63,991 bases of DNA from UBA967 sp044375555 (GCA_044375555.1 JBILML010000016.1:1-63991), one strand, 5' to 3'. Counted from the first letter of the stretch, positions 16,235 through 26,013 are shown. Program-made: numbers and translations. Notes: a model not told the origin generated them from the letters alone.

Positions 16235-17118
16235 GCGGCCTGGCGGCGCTCGCGCTGCTCAAAGAAATTTCGCAGAGAAATGAGATAATCCTCCGTGGTG
16301 GTGAGCCGGACGATGTCCACCCGGCGTGAGCGAAGGAGGTATTCCAAGTCGGCGAGGCGGTCGTCGTTGATCTCGCGGAGGGCCCGCCGGACGGCCTTGC
16401 TGCTGGTGTTCACATCGATTTGCTCACCGGTTTCGGCGTCCTCGAGAGTGATGATTCCGACATTCGGCAATTCGCTTTCGCCTTTGTCGATGACCGGCAT
16501 CGCCACGAGGTCGTGGCGTTTGCTTGAGACCGTGAGGGCTTTTGTGAAATCCGGTGCGAGGAAGTCCGAGATCATGAAAACCACCGAGCGGCGGCTGACG
16601 ACGAGATTAAGGTAGTCGAGCGCCCCGGCGAGGTCGGTGCCGCGTCCCTCGGGCTCGAAGTAGAGCATCTCGCGGATGAGGCGGAGCGTGTGCAGGCGGC
16701 CTTTTTTTGGCGGGATGAAAAGCTCGATCCGGTCGGTGAAAAGAATCAGGCCGACCTTGTCGTTGTTGTTGATCGCGCTGAAGGCGAGGATCGAGGCGAC
16801 CTCGGCGGCGAGTTCGCGCTTGCTCAACTCCACGCTACCGAAGATGCCCGACGCGCTCACATCCACGAGAAGCATGACGGTGAGTTCGCGCTCCTCGGTG
16901 TATTTCTTGATGTAGGGCGCGTTCATCCGCGCGGTGACGTTCCAGTCGATCGATCGGATTTCATCGCCCGGCGCGTATTCGCGGACCTCCTCGAAATTCA
17001 TGCCCCGGCCCTTGAAAACACTGTGGTATTGGCCGGCGAACATGGAGTTCACGAGCCGCCGGGTCCGCAGCTCGATGCGGCGGATTTTTTTCAGGATTTC
17101 CTTGGGATCGCGCGTCAT
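16231..17118 (-). CDS. DUF58 domain protein (vWA-like)
   Basis: 295 residues, soluble. The pattern VFKGRGMNFEEVREY followed by GDEIRSIDWNVTARM (about 35-65) is the hallmark of DUF58 proteins. The following DVSASG and later MISDF segments match the vWA-like core, with a partly conserved metal site. These proteins are almost always encoded beside a MoxR ATPase and are presumed to be its partner. 38 bp after moxR and ATGA-coupled to the next gene. Confidence 0.92.
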   Translation of the reverse strand: MTRDPKEILKKIRRIELRTRRLVNSMFAGQYHSVFKGRGMNFEEVREYAPGDEIRSIDWNVTARMNAPYIKKYTEERELTVMLLVDVSASGIFGSVELSKRELAAEVASILAFSAINNNDKVGLILFTDRIELFIPPKKGRLHTLRLIREMLYFEPEGRGTDLAGALDYLNLVVSRRSVVFMISDFLAPDFTKALTVSSKRHDLVAMPVIDKGESELPNVGIITLEDAETGEQIDVNTSSKAVRRALREINDDRLADLEYLLRSRRVDIVRLTTTEDYLISLRNFFEQRERRQAA

Positions 17119-17156
17119 GGCTTTCGAAAACAGGGTCGCCCGTTTTCTAGAAAAAA

Positions 17157-18146
17157 TCAGGGAACCGGCACGCCGGCGAAGATTTGTTCGACGACGGATT
17201 CGGTCGTGATCGATTCGGCTTCGGCCTCGTAGCTCACGCCAATGCGGTGGCGCAGGACATCGAGTCCCACACCCTTCACATCCTGCGGAGTGACATACCC
17301 GCGGCCGGCGATGAAGGCGTTCGCTTTCGCAGCGAGCGTGAGGAAGATCGTCGCGCGCGGCGAAGCGCCGTAGCGGATCATGCCGTCGAGCTTGAGCTTC
17401 GCAGAGGCGGGATCGCGCGTGGCCCAGACGATGTTGACGATGTAGTCCTTCACCCGGTCGTCCACATAGATGTCGTTCACGATGCCGCGGGCGCGGATGA
17501 TTTCGTCAGTGCCGACGACCTGATCCACGCTGAGGCGCGGCGAGGAAGTGGCCATCGAATCGAGGATCGAGCGCTCCTCCTCGCGGGTCGGGTAGCCGAC
17601 ATGGACCTTGAGCATGAAGCGGTCGAGTTGGGCCTCGGGGAGTTGGTAGGTGCCCTCCTGCTCGATCGGGTTTTGCGTGGCGAGGACGAGGAAAGGGTCG
17701 GGAAGCGGGAAGGTTTTTTCGCCGATCGTGACCTGGCGTTCCTGCATGGCTTCGAGCAAGGCGCTTTGGACTTTGGCCGGGGCGCGGTTGATTTCGTCGG
17801 CAAGGATGAGGTTCGAAAAAATCGGGCCGAGCTTGGTGGTGAACTCTCCGTCGCGGGGATTGTAGATCAGCGTGCCGATGAGGTCGGCGGGCAGGAGGTC
17901 CGGAGTGAATTGAAGGCGTTGGAAACCGGTGCGGATCGAGTTCGCCAGCGTGCGGACGGTGAGCGTCTTGGCCAGGCCGGGAACGCCTTCGAGGAGCACA
18001 TGGCCGTTGCAAAGAAGGCCGATGAGCAGGCGGTGGACGAGGACTTTTTGCCCGACGACCACGCGGGAGACTTCATTGACGAGGGGTTCCACCCACTTGC
18101 GGTTGTCTTGGACATGCTGGGTGAGCTCGGAGGTGTTGATACTCAT
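17157..18146 (-). CDS. MoxR-family AAA+ ATPase
   Basis: 329 residues. Walker A is GVPGLAKT at 54-61 and Walker B LILADEIN (about 113-120). The segment NPIEQEGTYQLPEAQLDRF is the sensor region characteristic of the MoxR family, and the C-terminal lid domain is present. MoxR ATPases act as chaperones that activate or assemble metalloprotein or membrane complexes containing vWA proteins. As first gene of the operon it likely powers the BatA/BatB/DUF58 complex. No extra domain. Confidence 0.95.
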   Translation of the reverse strand: MSINTSELTQHVQDNRKWVEPLVNEVSRVVVGQKVLVHRLLIGLLCNGHVLLEGVPGLAKTLTVRTLANSIRTGFQRLQFTPDLLPADLIGTLIYNPRDGEFTTKLGPIFSNLILADEINRAPAKVQSALLEAMQERQVTIGEKTFPLPDPFLVLATQNPIEQEGTYQLPEAQLDRFMLKVHVGYPTREEERSILDSMATSSPRLSVDQVVGTDEIIRARGIVNDIYVDDRVKDYIVNIVWATRDPASAKLKLDGMIRYGASPRATIFLTLAAKANAFIAGRGYVTPQDVKGVGLDVLRHRIGVSYEAEAESITTESVVEQIFAGVPVP

Positions 18147-18309
18147 GGAATGATGACTAATTGATTGGTGGGTTTTTGAGACAGGTTGGAAATCGATTTG
18201 TTCAAAATTTCAACTCGGGCACTGAGGAAGTCGAGTCGGTGATCTTTGTTGATTGAAGAACAGGAATCAAGCTGGCGCATGCCGGAAAACCAATCTATTT
18301 CCTCGCCGC

Positions 18310-19041
18310 ATGTCGAAGACCGCGATCGTCATTCCCGCCCGCTGGGCCTCCACCCGCCTTCCCGCGAAACCGCTCCTGCCTCTCGCCGGAAAACCTCTCG
18401 TCCGCCATGTCTGGGAACGCTGCAGCAAAGTTCGCGGTGTTGATGCGTTGATCATCGCGACCGATGACATGCGGATCGCCGAGGCGGCATTCGAGTTCGG
18501 TGCGGAGGTCGCCATGACCTCGCCGCGCCATCCGAGCGGCACCGACCGCATCGCCGAGGTCGCCAAAAACCTCGTCGGTTTCGACATCGTTCTGAATGTC
18601 CAGGGCGACGAACCGTTCATTCAGCCCGCATTGGTCGAAAAGCTAGCTACCGCCCTGCGCGAGGACAAGAAGCTCGAAATGTCCACCGCCGCCTGCGCGC
18701 TCGACCCTGACGGTCTCGCGAATCCGAATTGCGTGAAAGTCGTGACCGACCTGGCTGGCAACGCCCTCTATTTTTCCCGCGCGCCAATCCCCTGCGACCG
18801 CGATGGCGACGCCAATCCCTCGCGCCTCCGCCACCTCGGCATCTATGGCTACCGCCGAAAATTCCTCCTCGATTTCGTGAAGTGGAAACAAACACCGCTC
18901 GAAAAATCCGAAAAGCTCGAGCAACTCCGCGCGCTCGAGCATGGCGCGAAAATCCGCGTGATCAAAACCAAGCCCGCCGGCCCCGGCATCGACACGCCGG
19001 AAGATTTGAAGGCCGCCGAGAAATTCCTCGCGAAGCGCTAA
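18310..19041 (+). CDS. kdsB: 3-deoxy-manno-octulosonate cytidylyltransferase
   Basis: 243 residues from ATG 18310; an upstream in-frame ATG (18253) would add a non-conserved leader. It activates KDO to CMP-KDO for lipopolysaccharide inner-core synthesis. The N-terminal nucleotide-binding pattern VIPARWASTRLPAKPL, the VQGDEPF motif near 97 and the FSRAPIPCDRD segment are typical. It supports a Gram-negative outer membrane with KDO-containing LPS. The 3' end overlaps the convergent ABC exporter by 4 bp. Confidence 0.94.
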   Translation: MSKTAIVIPARWASTRLPAKPLLPLAGKPLVRHVWERCSKVRGVDALIIATDDMRIAEAAFEFGAEVAMTSPRHPSGTDRIAEVAKNLVGFDIVLNVQGDEPFIQPALVEKLATALREDKKLEMSTAACALDPDGLANPNCVKVVTDLAGNALYFSRAPIPCDRDGDANPSRLRHLGIYGYRRKFLLDFVKWKQTPLEKSEKLEQLRALEHGAKIRVIKTKPAGPGIDTPEDLKAAEKFLAKR

Positions 19042-20825
19042 CCCGCATGGGCCATCGCGTCGCGGTAGAGCGCCGCGTAAACGCCATTTTTTGCGACCAA
19101 TTCCGGGCCGGTGCCGTCCTCGGCGATTCGGCCGTCTTTGAGCACCACGATCCGGCCCAGCCCATGGACCGTCGTCAGTCGGTGCGTCACAATCAGCGTC
19201 GTGCGGCCGCGCATCAGTTCGAAAATCGTTCCCATGATCGCGCTCTCGGTGCTTGGGTCGAGGGCGCTGGTTGGTTCGTCGAGCAGGAGGATTGGTGCGT
19301 TTTTGAGAAACGCCCGGGCGATGCCGATGCGTTGGCGCTGGCCGACGCTCAAGTGCCCGCCGCGCTCGCCCACCGGGCTATCGAATCCTTGCGGCATTTT
19401 GCTAATGAAATCGAGCGCCTGCGCCTTCCGTGCGGCCTCGACGATTTCGGCCTCGGTCGCGCCGGGTTTTCCGTAGGCGATGTTTTCGCGGATGGTCGTG
19501 GAAAAGAGCAGCGTGTCCTGCAAAACCATGCCGATCTGCGAGCGTAGGCTTTTCTTTTTTAGCCGCCGCAAGTCACGGCCATCGAGCGACACCACGCCCG
19601 CGCTGGGATCATAAAAGCGTGGCACGAGGCTCAGCAGCGTGCTTTTTCCCGTTCCCGTCCCGCCGACGAAAGCCACCGTCTGGCCGGGCTCGATGTTGAA
19701 ATTGATATCCTCCAACACCCGTCGCTCCTCGGAGTAGCCGAAAGCCACGCCGCGAAATTCGATCCGCCCCTTGGCCGGGCCGAAATCCTCGGCATCGCGC
19801 GCCTCGGGCACATCGTCCTGGCTGTCGAGCACCTCGAAGCATCGCTGCGCCCCAGCCGCCGCGCCCTCCAGCGCCCAAGCGGTGTAGGTGAGTTGTTCGA
19901 GCGGTTGGTAGAGCATCAGCAGGTAGGCGGAAAAAACCAGCAAGTCGCCGAGGGTGAAATTCGCGGCGGGATTCATCACCTGCAGCGAGCCGATGTAATA
20001 CATGAGCGCCGTGCCAGCGGCCATCAGCGTGCCGACCACCAGCGCGCTCGCCACCGAGGTCATATTCAACCGCATATTCGCCTCGAGGCTTTTCGACGCG
20101 CGGCGGCGGAATTGATCGACCTCGAACGACTCGCGCCCGAACGCATGCACCATCCGGATTTGGCTCAATCCTTCCTGGGCGATGGTCAAAAGATCGCTCT
20201 CGCGCTCGTGGATGTCAGTCGATTGCCGCCGGACCTTCACCGCATAAAAACGAATCGCCCACACCACCGGCGGCAGGATGGCCAGCGAGGCGAGGGTGAG
20301 TGGCCAATTTATCCGGACCATCACGATAAAAGTCGCCGCCAACATCACGATCGAGGACAGCACGGTGGCGAAGCCTTTGTTATAAATCGTCTGAATGCTC
20401 TGCGAGTCGTAGGCCACGCGGAAGCTCGAGTCCGCACTGCGCCGGGAATCGTGGAATTTCAACGGCAACGCCTGGAGCGCGCTGTAGAGATCGGTCCGGA
20501 GTTTCAAGAGCGCCTGCAGGCCGACATGAACGAAAAGGTAGTTCGAGACGAGGTTGATCAGGCCGCCGAGGAGACTGATCAAAACCATGGCGACGCAGAG
20601 CCAGAGAATCACTGTGGCAGACCCTGAATCGCTGAACCATTTTTGCAAAAGCTCGCGCGTGTCGGCCGTTCCCGCCGTTTTGTCGAGCACGCCATCGACG
20701 ATGAATTTGAAGGGCCATGGCTTGAGGAGATTGAAGCCGATGCTGGCCAGAGTGAGCGCCACGCCACCTGCTGTGGCCCAAAGGAAGGGCCGGAAATAAC
20801 GAATCGTCCGCGCGTAGATATTCAC
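19038..20825 (-). CDS. MsbA-like ABC exporter (fused permease and ATPase)
   Basis: 595 residues: a six-helix transmembrane domain (about 15-325) followed by the nucleotide-binding domain. Walker A GGTGTGKST, the signature LSVGQRQR, Walker B ILLLDEPTSALD and the switch His in VTHRLTT are all intact, so it is expected to be active as a homodimer. Length and order match MsbA/lipid-A or multidrug half-exporters. Next to kdsB, a role in lipid A or LPS flipping is plausible but unproven. Confidence 0.9.
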   Translation of the reverse strand: MNIYARTIRYFRPFLWATAGGVALTLASIGFNLLKPWPFKFIVDGVLDKTAGTADTRELLQKWFSDSGSATVILWLCVAMVLISLLGGLINLVSNYLFVHVGLQALLKLRTDLYSALQALPLKFHDSRRSADSSFRVAYDSQSIQTIYNKGFATVLSSIVMLAATFIVMVRINWPLTLASLAILPPVVWAIRFYAVKVRRQSTDIHERESDLLTIAQEGLSQIRMVHAFGRESFEVDQFRRRASKSLEANMRLNMTSVASALVVGTLMAAGTALMYYIGSLQVMNPAANFTLGDLLVFSAYLLMLYQPLEQLTYTAWALEGAAAGAQRCFEVLDSQDDVPEARDAEDFGPAKGRIEFRGVAFGYSEERRVLEDINFNIEPGQTVAFVGGTGTGKSTLLSLVPRFYDPSAGVVSLDGRDLRRLKKKSLRSQIGMVLQDTLLFSTTIRENIAYGKPGATEAEIVEAARKAQALDFISKMPQGFDSPVGERGGHLSVGQRQRIGIARAFLKNAPILLLDEPTSALDPSTESAIMGTIFELMRGRTTLIVTHRLTTVHGLGRIVVLKDGRIAEDGTGPELVAKNGVYAALYRDAMAHAG

Positions 20826-20886
20826 TGATCCCTAGCTAGGCGAGGGGCTTCTGTCGCGCAAGCCCTCAACTGGCCTCAGAATTGGT

Positions 20887-22737
20887 TTGATCGAGCGCCG
20901 CCTCTGCCATGATATCAACGCGCTCTTGGACAACATTTCTATTCAGCGCCCGCGCAATCTCGATTGGCAACGGGCCTCGGCGCTCCTTTACGGAGATTGG
21001 GGAACCAGTAAGGCCTATGTGCTTGGTCTCGCTTTTGCGGCGACCGGGTTTTCCTCCTTGCCAGTCATTGCGGCCGTCTGCGCCCTGACCCTGCTGGTCG
21101 GGCTGAACTACATCGTCATCTGCCGCTGCTTCCCGGATGGGGGTGGAGTTTATTCCGCTGCCGGGGTTCATGGGAAAGTCCTCTCTGTCGTGGCCGCGCT
21201 CCTGCTGGTTGCGGACCTTACTGTCACGGCGGCTCTGAGTGGTTGGGCCGCGCTGAGCTACCTCGGGGTTCCGAAGGATTACATCATGGTCTCGACCATT
21301 GGCGTGATCCTTCTGATCGGCGCGATCAATTATCTCGGGCCAAAACACAGCGGCAGTTTTGCGGTCGCGCTGGCCCTGCCAACCGTCGCGGTCATTATCG
21401 CCATCATCGCGCTGGCGATCCCGCATCTGACTTTTGAAAACCTCCAGCCCCTGAACGGCTCCGCGAGCCACATTTGGGTCTCGTTCGTGGGTGTCATCCT
21501 CGCACTCAGCGGCGTGGAGGCGATCGCCAACCTGACTGGAACCCTCAAGCCCGATAAAAACTCCCCGATCGGCCATCCACGGGTCGGCAAAACCTCGGCC
21601 AAGGCGATCATTCCGGTCGCGCTCGAGGTTTCCCTCGGCACGCTTCTGCTTGGCTGGGCTGTGCTCTCACTCTCGCCCTCACTTGCTCCCCAAATGGTCG
21701 AGCGCAAGGAGGACATGCTTCGATTCATGGCCGAGCAATATGCCACGATGGCCTTCGGTCCGCTGTTCGGTCAGGCCTTCGGGTTGGTCGTCGGCGTGGT
21801 TTTCGCCCTCCTGCTTCTGAGCGCGGTGAATACCGCCGTGGCGGCGCAACTGGGTTTGCTTTTCATGATGTCCCGCGAAGGAGACATGCCGAAATCCTTC
21901 TCCAAGCTCAACTCCTCCGGCGTTCCAGTAGCCCCGCTCGCCATCTCGATCGGGTTGCCGATTTTGATCCTGTTGATGACCGATAATTTCGACAGCCTCG
22001 CCGGCCTCTACGCGATCGGCGTGGTTGGCGCGATTGCGATCAACCTCGGATCCTCCGCGACCAATCTCAAACTGGAGATGGCGATTCCCGAACGGACGCT
22101 GATGGTCGTAACCGCACTCATCCTCGTGGCGGTCGAAATCACCCTTGCCTACACGAAACACGACGCGCTTTTCTTTGTGGTTTGCGTGCTGATTGTCGGT
22201 CTGTCGCTGTGGGCCTACTCGCGCCGCTTGAGCGGCATTACGACGCTCACGGTGAGCAGTGAAGTCGCGAAGATCGTGAAGCCCGAGGTCATCGAAAACC
22301 TCCGCCAGCCCGTGCAGGAATCCCAAAAAATCCTCGTGTCTGTGCGCGGGTTGACTCCGGCGTTGAGTTTCGCGCTCGATGAGGCCGAGCTGCGCAAGGC
22401 GGCTCTGTATGTCCTGTATGTCCGCGAGATCGCTGTGCTCTATCCCGGCGCGAACTCGAAGGGCCGCGTTTCTTGGAAGGACGACCCCGAAGCCAACGCC
22501 ATCCTCTCCGCGGCCATTCAAATCGGAAACGCCCGCAACATTCCGACGATTCCGCTTTTTGCCACGGCCACGGAAGCCGCCTCACTCATCGTGGACACCG
22601 CCGCAACGATCGGTGCGGATTTCCTGATCCTCGGTGCCTCGCACCGCGGCTCTCTGGCAAAGGTGCTCAAGGGAAATGTCGCCACGCAGGTCGCGGCGAG
22701 CCTGCCGGACAATATCCAGCTCGTTATCCACGGTTGA
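20887..22737 (+). CDS. APC-family transporter fused to a universal stress protein domain
   Basis: 616 residues. Residues about 40-450 hold roughly 11-12 hydrophobic helices of an amino acid-polyamine-organocation permease (GDWGTSKAYVLGLAF near the first helix). Residues about 470-616 are a UspA-like domain with the ATP-site pattern GASHRGSLAKVLKGNVA (G-2X-G-9X-G). The start is uncertain: TTG at 20887 gives the longest protein, with other TTG codons downstream and no good ATG before the first helix. The Usp domain may sense ATP. The substrate is unknown. The 3' end overlaps dus by 14 bp. Confidence 0.83.
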   Translation: MIERRLCHDINALLDNISIQRPRNLDWQRASALLYGDWGTSKAYVLGLAFAATGFSSLPVIAAVCALTLLVGLNYIVICRCFPDGGGVYSAAGVHGKVLSVVAALLLVADLTVTAALSGWAALSYLGVPKDYIMVSTIGVILLIGAINYLGPKHSGSFAVALALPTVAVIIAIIALAIPHLTFENLQPLNGSASHIWVSFVGVILALSGVEAIANLTGTLKPDKNSPIGHPRVGKTSAKAIIPVALEVSLGTLLLGWAVLSLSPSLAPQMVERKEDMLRFMAEQYATMAFGPLFGQAFGLVVGVVFALLLLSAVNTAVAAQLGLLFMMSREGDMPKSFSKLNSSGVPVAPLAISIGLPILILLMTDNFDSLAGLYAIGVVGAIAINLGSSATNLKLEMAIPERTLMVVTALILVAVEITLAYTKHDALFFVVCVLIVGLSLWAYSRRLSGITTLTVSSEVAKIVKPEVIENLRQPVQESQKILVSVRGLTPALSFALDEAELRKAALYVLYVREIAVLYPGANSKGRVSWKDDPEANAILSAAIQIGNARNIPTIPLFATATEAASLIVDTAATIGADFLILGASHRGSLAKVLKGNVATQVAASLPDNIQLVIHG

Positions 22738-23764
22738 CTGTTGCCGCCTCGAGGGGCATCGGGCGGTCGTGCTCGAGGTGACGCGAGCAAATGGCAAAAA
22801 ACTCCCCGCGCGCATCGCAGCGCCGGATCGCGTGCAGGAAATCCTCGGACTCCTCCAACCCCTCACCGAGAAAGTTCATGTATTTTTTCATCTTCTGCAC
22901 TTGGGCTTTCTCCGCGACGCCGGGGGTGCAAACCGCCTCGTAGAGTTCCGCGATGTAACCCAAAACCTCGCGCCCAGTCGGCAGCCGCGCTTCGCGTCCC
23001 TCCAACCGGTCGCGGATTTGTGAAAAAACCCAAGGGTTCCTGATCGCGCCGCGTCCAATCATCAACCCGGCAGCGCCTGTTTTTTCGAGGGTTTCCATCG
23101 CGCTCGCGGCCGAGCTGACATTGCCATTCGCCTGCACCGGAAACGGCAGGGCGCGCACGGCCTGCGCGATCCGGTCCAGATGAACCCTCGGGCCGTATTT
23201 TTCTGTCACCGTTCTTCCATGGACTGTGAGCAGGTCGAGCCGGTGCCGGGCGAAAACCTCCAGCAAGGCGTCAAACTCCGAGGGACTCTCAAACCCAATG
23301 CGCGTCTTAACCGTAAAGGCCCCTCGCACCGCACCGCGCAGAACGCCGAGGAGTTCATCCACCCGGGGCAGATCCCGGAGGAGTCCGCCGCCAGCGCACT
23401 TGCGATAAACAACCGGGGCGGGACAGCCGAGGTTGAGATCGATCGCCGCGACGGGGTGCTTTTCCAGAGCCTGCGCCACGCGGGCCATCGCCACGAGGTC
23501 GTTGCCGATGATTTGCGCCACCGCTGGCCGGTCGGTGGGATTTTCCACAATCGAGCGCAGGATTGATTTCTCCGGCACATAGTCGGGCGTGACCCGAAAA
23601 AACTCGGTGAAATACAAATCCGCACCACCATGGCGGGCCATCAACCGCCAGAACGGCCAGTCTGTGATGTCCTGCATCGGCGCGAGCGAAAGAACCGGCC
23701 GCCCGCTCTGGAACAACTGCGCGAACGCCTCGCGCCGGCCGTTCAAATCTTCGACTTGATCCAT
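22724..23764 (-). CDS. tRNA-dihydrouridine synthase family protein
   Basis: 346 residues, TIM-barrel flavoprotein that reduces uridines in the tRNA D-loop. LAPMQDITD at about 28-36 is the FMN-binding start, DLNLGCP at 109-115 and the catalytic Cys at about 123 in RKCAGG are intact, and KTRIGF, VHGRT and ANGNV follow as in Dus enzymes. Subfamily (A, B or C) cannot be assigned by eye. The lipoprotein gene downstream on the same strand is 23743-24297, whose end overlaps the dus start by 22 bp, so they are transcribed together with the lipoprotein first. Confidence 0.92.
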   Translation of the reverse strand: MDQVEDLNGRREAFAQLFQSGRPVLSLAPMQDITDWPFWRLMARHGGADLYFTEFFRVTPDYVPEKSILRSIVENPTDRPAVAQIIGNDLVAMARVAQALEKHPVAAIDLNLGCPAPVVYRKCAGGGLLRDLPRVDELLGVLRGAVRGAFTVKTRIGFESPSEFDALLEVFARHRLDLLTVHGRTVTEKYGPRVHLDRIAQAVRALPFPVQANGNVSSAASAMETLEKTGAAGLMIGRGAIRNPWVFSQIRDRLEGREARLPTGREVLGYIAELYEAVCTPGVAEKAQVQKMKKYMNFLGEGLEESEDFLHAIRRCDARGEFFAICSRHLEHDRPMPLEAATVNRG

Positions 23765-24297
23765 CGCATCACCCCGCCGAGCACCGGCAAATGCTCGTAA
23801 AATCCGGCCGCCGGGTCCCAGAAATCCTGGTGCAGCACCGCGCGCCCCTCGCGGTCAAATCGCAGGAGCGTCACCCCGATCGTGCGCACAGGCTCTTTCG
23901 CGCCCTTGAACCGCACATCCATCGTCCAGCGCACATAAAAATTCCCGCCCGAGCGCGCCACATCGTCCACCTGGGTCTGGAACGAATCGACATGATCCAT
24001 CGTTTTTAAAAAATAAGCCTCCACCGCCGCGCGGCCGCGCAGGGTTTTCAGCGTGTCGTTGAACCAGACATCCTCCGCGTAGAGTTTGGCGGTTTTTTCC
24101 CGGATACTTTCCGGCGTCACATTCTGGAAAAACTCGCGAAAGCGCGCGGCCGCCGCCTCGCCCTCCGAGGAGGAAAGATCCACGCCGGGCGCGGTGGCGG
24201 CTGCTTTTTGGAATTCCGCAGGGTAGCCACCGCCGCTCGGAGCACCGCATCCAGCCAACGCCGCCGCCAATCCTAGAGTCGCCAAAATCTTTTTCAT
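23743..24297 (-). CDS. Lipoprotein with a SnoaL/NTF2-like domain
   Basis: 184 residues from ATG 24297. A lipobox (LAGC, Cys17) ends a short signal peptide, so it should be a lipid-anchored envelope protein. The rest, from the helix AARFREFFQNV through LYAEDVWFNDTLKTLRG, VEAYF, and the strands NFYVRWTMDVRF and VLHQDFWDP, has the alpha+beta cone layout of the SnoaL/NTF2 superfamily. Such domains may bind small ligands; no catalytic residue is evident. Confidence 0.72.
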   Translation of the reverse strand: MKKILATLGLAAALAGCGAPSGGGYPAEFQKAAATAPGVDLSSSEGEAAAARFREFFQNVTPESIREKTAKLYAEDVWFNDTLKTLRGRAAVEAYFLKTMDHVDSFQTQVDDVARSGGNFYVRWTMDVRFKGAKEPVRTIGVTLLRFDREGRAVLHQDFWDPAAGFYEHLPVLGGVMRWIKSKI

Positions 24298-24405
24298 CGA
24301 GGCGATCCTACACCTGCCTTCCCCGGGGAACGGAAGAAAAGTTGTTGATCTAGGCGCGGCGAACCTTGAAAACTGCGCCTGCTTTAAGAGAACCCTCGCC
24401 CCCGA

Positions 24406-25170
24406 ATGTTTCGGCTCCTCACATTCAATATCCAAAACGGTCAACCTTGGGACCCAAGCGATCCCGACAATCCTCGCGTGGACCTCGATGGCGTTGGGCG
24501 TTTTCTTGCCGCGCAGAATGCCGACATCATTTGCCTGCAGGAGGTCGAGCGCGGTTATGACGGCGGGCGCCAGATCGAACCGCCGCCGCACTACAACCGA
24601 CTCCGAGACATCCTCTCCGGTTACGACTCGGTTTTTTCGTATCCTTTAAGAAACCAAACCGAGATTCCCTTCGGCCTCGGACTCGCGATTTATTCCAGGA
24701 CGCCGTTGCGGGATTTCGAGCGGCTGGATTTGCCGGCGGCGGCGATCGAGTTCGAGTTCGGCGGGAAAAAACGGCACGCCTCCTCGCGGTTGCTGATCGG
24801 TGCGACGACCGAGATCGACGGCTCGCGTCTCAGGATTCTGAACACCCACCTGCAGGCGTTTTTTATGATCGGAGCGTTGAGTAATGCATTTCCCGATCAG
24901 AGGAATTTGGTCGAGGCGGAACTCCGCAAGCAGAGTGGTCCGGCGATTCTTGCCGGGGACATGAACACCGCGCCGGAGGAAAACCTCGTCGAGCAGTTTG
25001 AGGCGGTGGGATTTTCCACGGTTCAAAAAACCGAGCCGACTTGGAAGCGTCGCCCGTATGTGGTGGACCACATTTTCCGCAACGCCGCCCTTCGTCTGGT
25101 GTCGCACCAAATCCTCCCCACGCCGACCTCTGACCACGATGCGATCGTGGCGGATTTTGAATTCGTCTAA
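24406..25170 (+). CDS. Endonuclease/exonuclease/phosphatase family protein
   Basis: 254 residues, no signal peptide. EEP-superfamily motifs in order: TFNIQNG (metal Asn), CLQEVE (metal Glu), LNTHLQ (catalytic His), LAGDMNT (Asp and Asn), DHIF and the terminal SDHDAI. All catalytic positions are present, so it is probably an active Mg-dependent phosphoesterase. The substrate (DNA, phosphoinositide-like lipid or other) is unknown. Convergent with panB, overlapping by 4 bp. Confidence 0.86.
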   Translation: MFRLLTFNIQNGQPWDPSDPDNPRVDLDGVGRFLAAQNADIICLQEVERGYDGGRQIEPPPHYNRLRDILSGYDSVFSYPLRNQTEIPFGLGLAIYSRTPLRDFERLDLPAAAIEFEFGGKKRHASSRLLIGATTEIDGSRLRILNTHLQAFFMIGALSNAFPDQRNLVEAELRKQSGPAILAGDMNTAPEENLVEQFEAVGFSTVQKTEPTWKRRPYVVDHIFRNAALRLVSHQILPTPTSDHDAIVADFEFV

Positions 25171-25928
25171 TCGCCGCGCACTTCGCGCGCAAATTCGCCG
25201 ACAGCCCGCTCGATCTCTCCTGCCAAGTCCGCGCGAGGCGTGGCAAATTTGGGGCGGAACCATGGGAAAAGCCCGACGAGATCGTGGAAGACCAGGATGT
25301 TCCCGTCACAATCCTTCCCGCTCCCGATTCCGATGGTGGGGCAGGGGACAGCACGGGTGATTTGGGCGGCGAGCGGGGCGTGGACGAGTTCCAGCACGAG
25401 GGCCTGAACTCCGGCCACCGCGAGGGCTTGGGCATCCGCCGCAAGGCGCTCGGCCTCAGTGTCGCTTTTGCCTTTGATCCGATAGCCGCCTTCCTCGACG
25501 ACCCGCTGGGGAAGCATTCCGAGATGGCCGATGACCGGAATGCCCTCGGCGATGATCGCCTGAACCATCGGGAGGATTTCCCGGCCGCCCTCGATTTTGA
25601 CAAGGTCTGCACCGGCCTCGCGGAGGAGTCGGGAATTTTTCACCGTGAGTTCCGGCGTGGCGCAACTCCCGGCGGGAAGATCGGCGGCGATGAGAGTTTT
25701 TTCCGCCCCACGGGCCACGGCGCGTGTGTGGTGGAGCATGTCAGCCATCGTCACTTGGGTCGTGTCGGGTTGGCCGAGGACGACCATTCCGAGCGAATCG
25801 CCGACGAGCAAAAGATCCAATCCGCACCCATCGAGAATCCGCGCGGTCGGGTAATCGTAGGCCGTCAGCCAAGCGAGGCGTCGGCCGGAGGATTTGGAGG
25901 CGCGGAGCGATGCGGGTGTGGGTTTCAC
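25167..25928 (-). CDS. panB: 3-methyl-2-oxobutanoate hydroxymethyltransferase
   Basis: 253 residues, typical of PanB. It makes ketopantoate from 2-oxoisovalerate and methylene-tetrahydrofolate, the first step of pantothenate/CoA synthesis. Signatures: LTAYDYPTARI near 19, LLVGDSLGMV (metal Asp) near 40, VKIEGG near 112 and VIGHLGMLPQ near 132. No panC or panD neighbour. Convergent with the EEP gene. Confidence 0.94.
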   Translation of the reverse strand: MKPTPASLRASKSSGRRLAWLTAYDYPTARILDGCGLDLLLVGDSLGMVVLGQPDTTQVTMADMLHHTRAVARGAEKTLIAADLPAGSCATPELTVKNSRLLREAGADLVKIEGGREILPMVQAIIAEGIPVIGHLGMLPQRVVEEGGYRIKGKSDTEAERLAADAQALAVAGVQALVLELVHAPLAAQITRAVPCPTIGIGSGKDCDGNILVFHDLVGLFPWFRPKFATPRADLAGEIERAVGEFAREVRGD

Positions 25929-26013
25929 GGAAAGGTCGGGGAGTATTCACGAACGGGCGAGCGGAGGCACGGAGGTTTTTTTGCAGAAAACAAATGCTGT
26001 CACGGGAAGCCAG

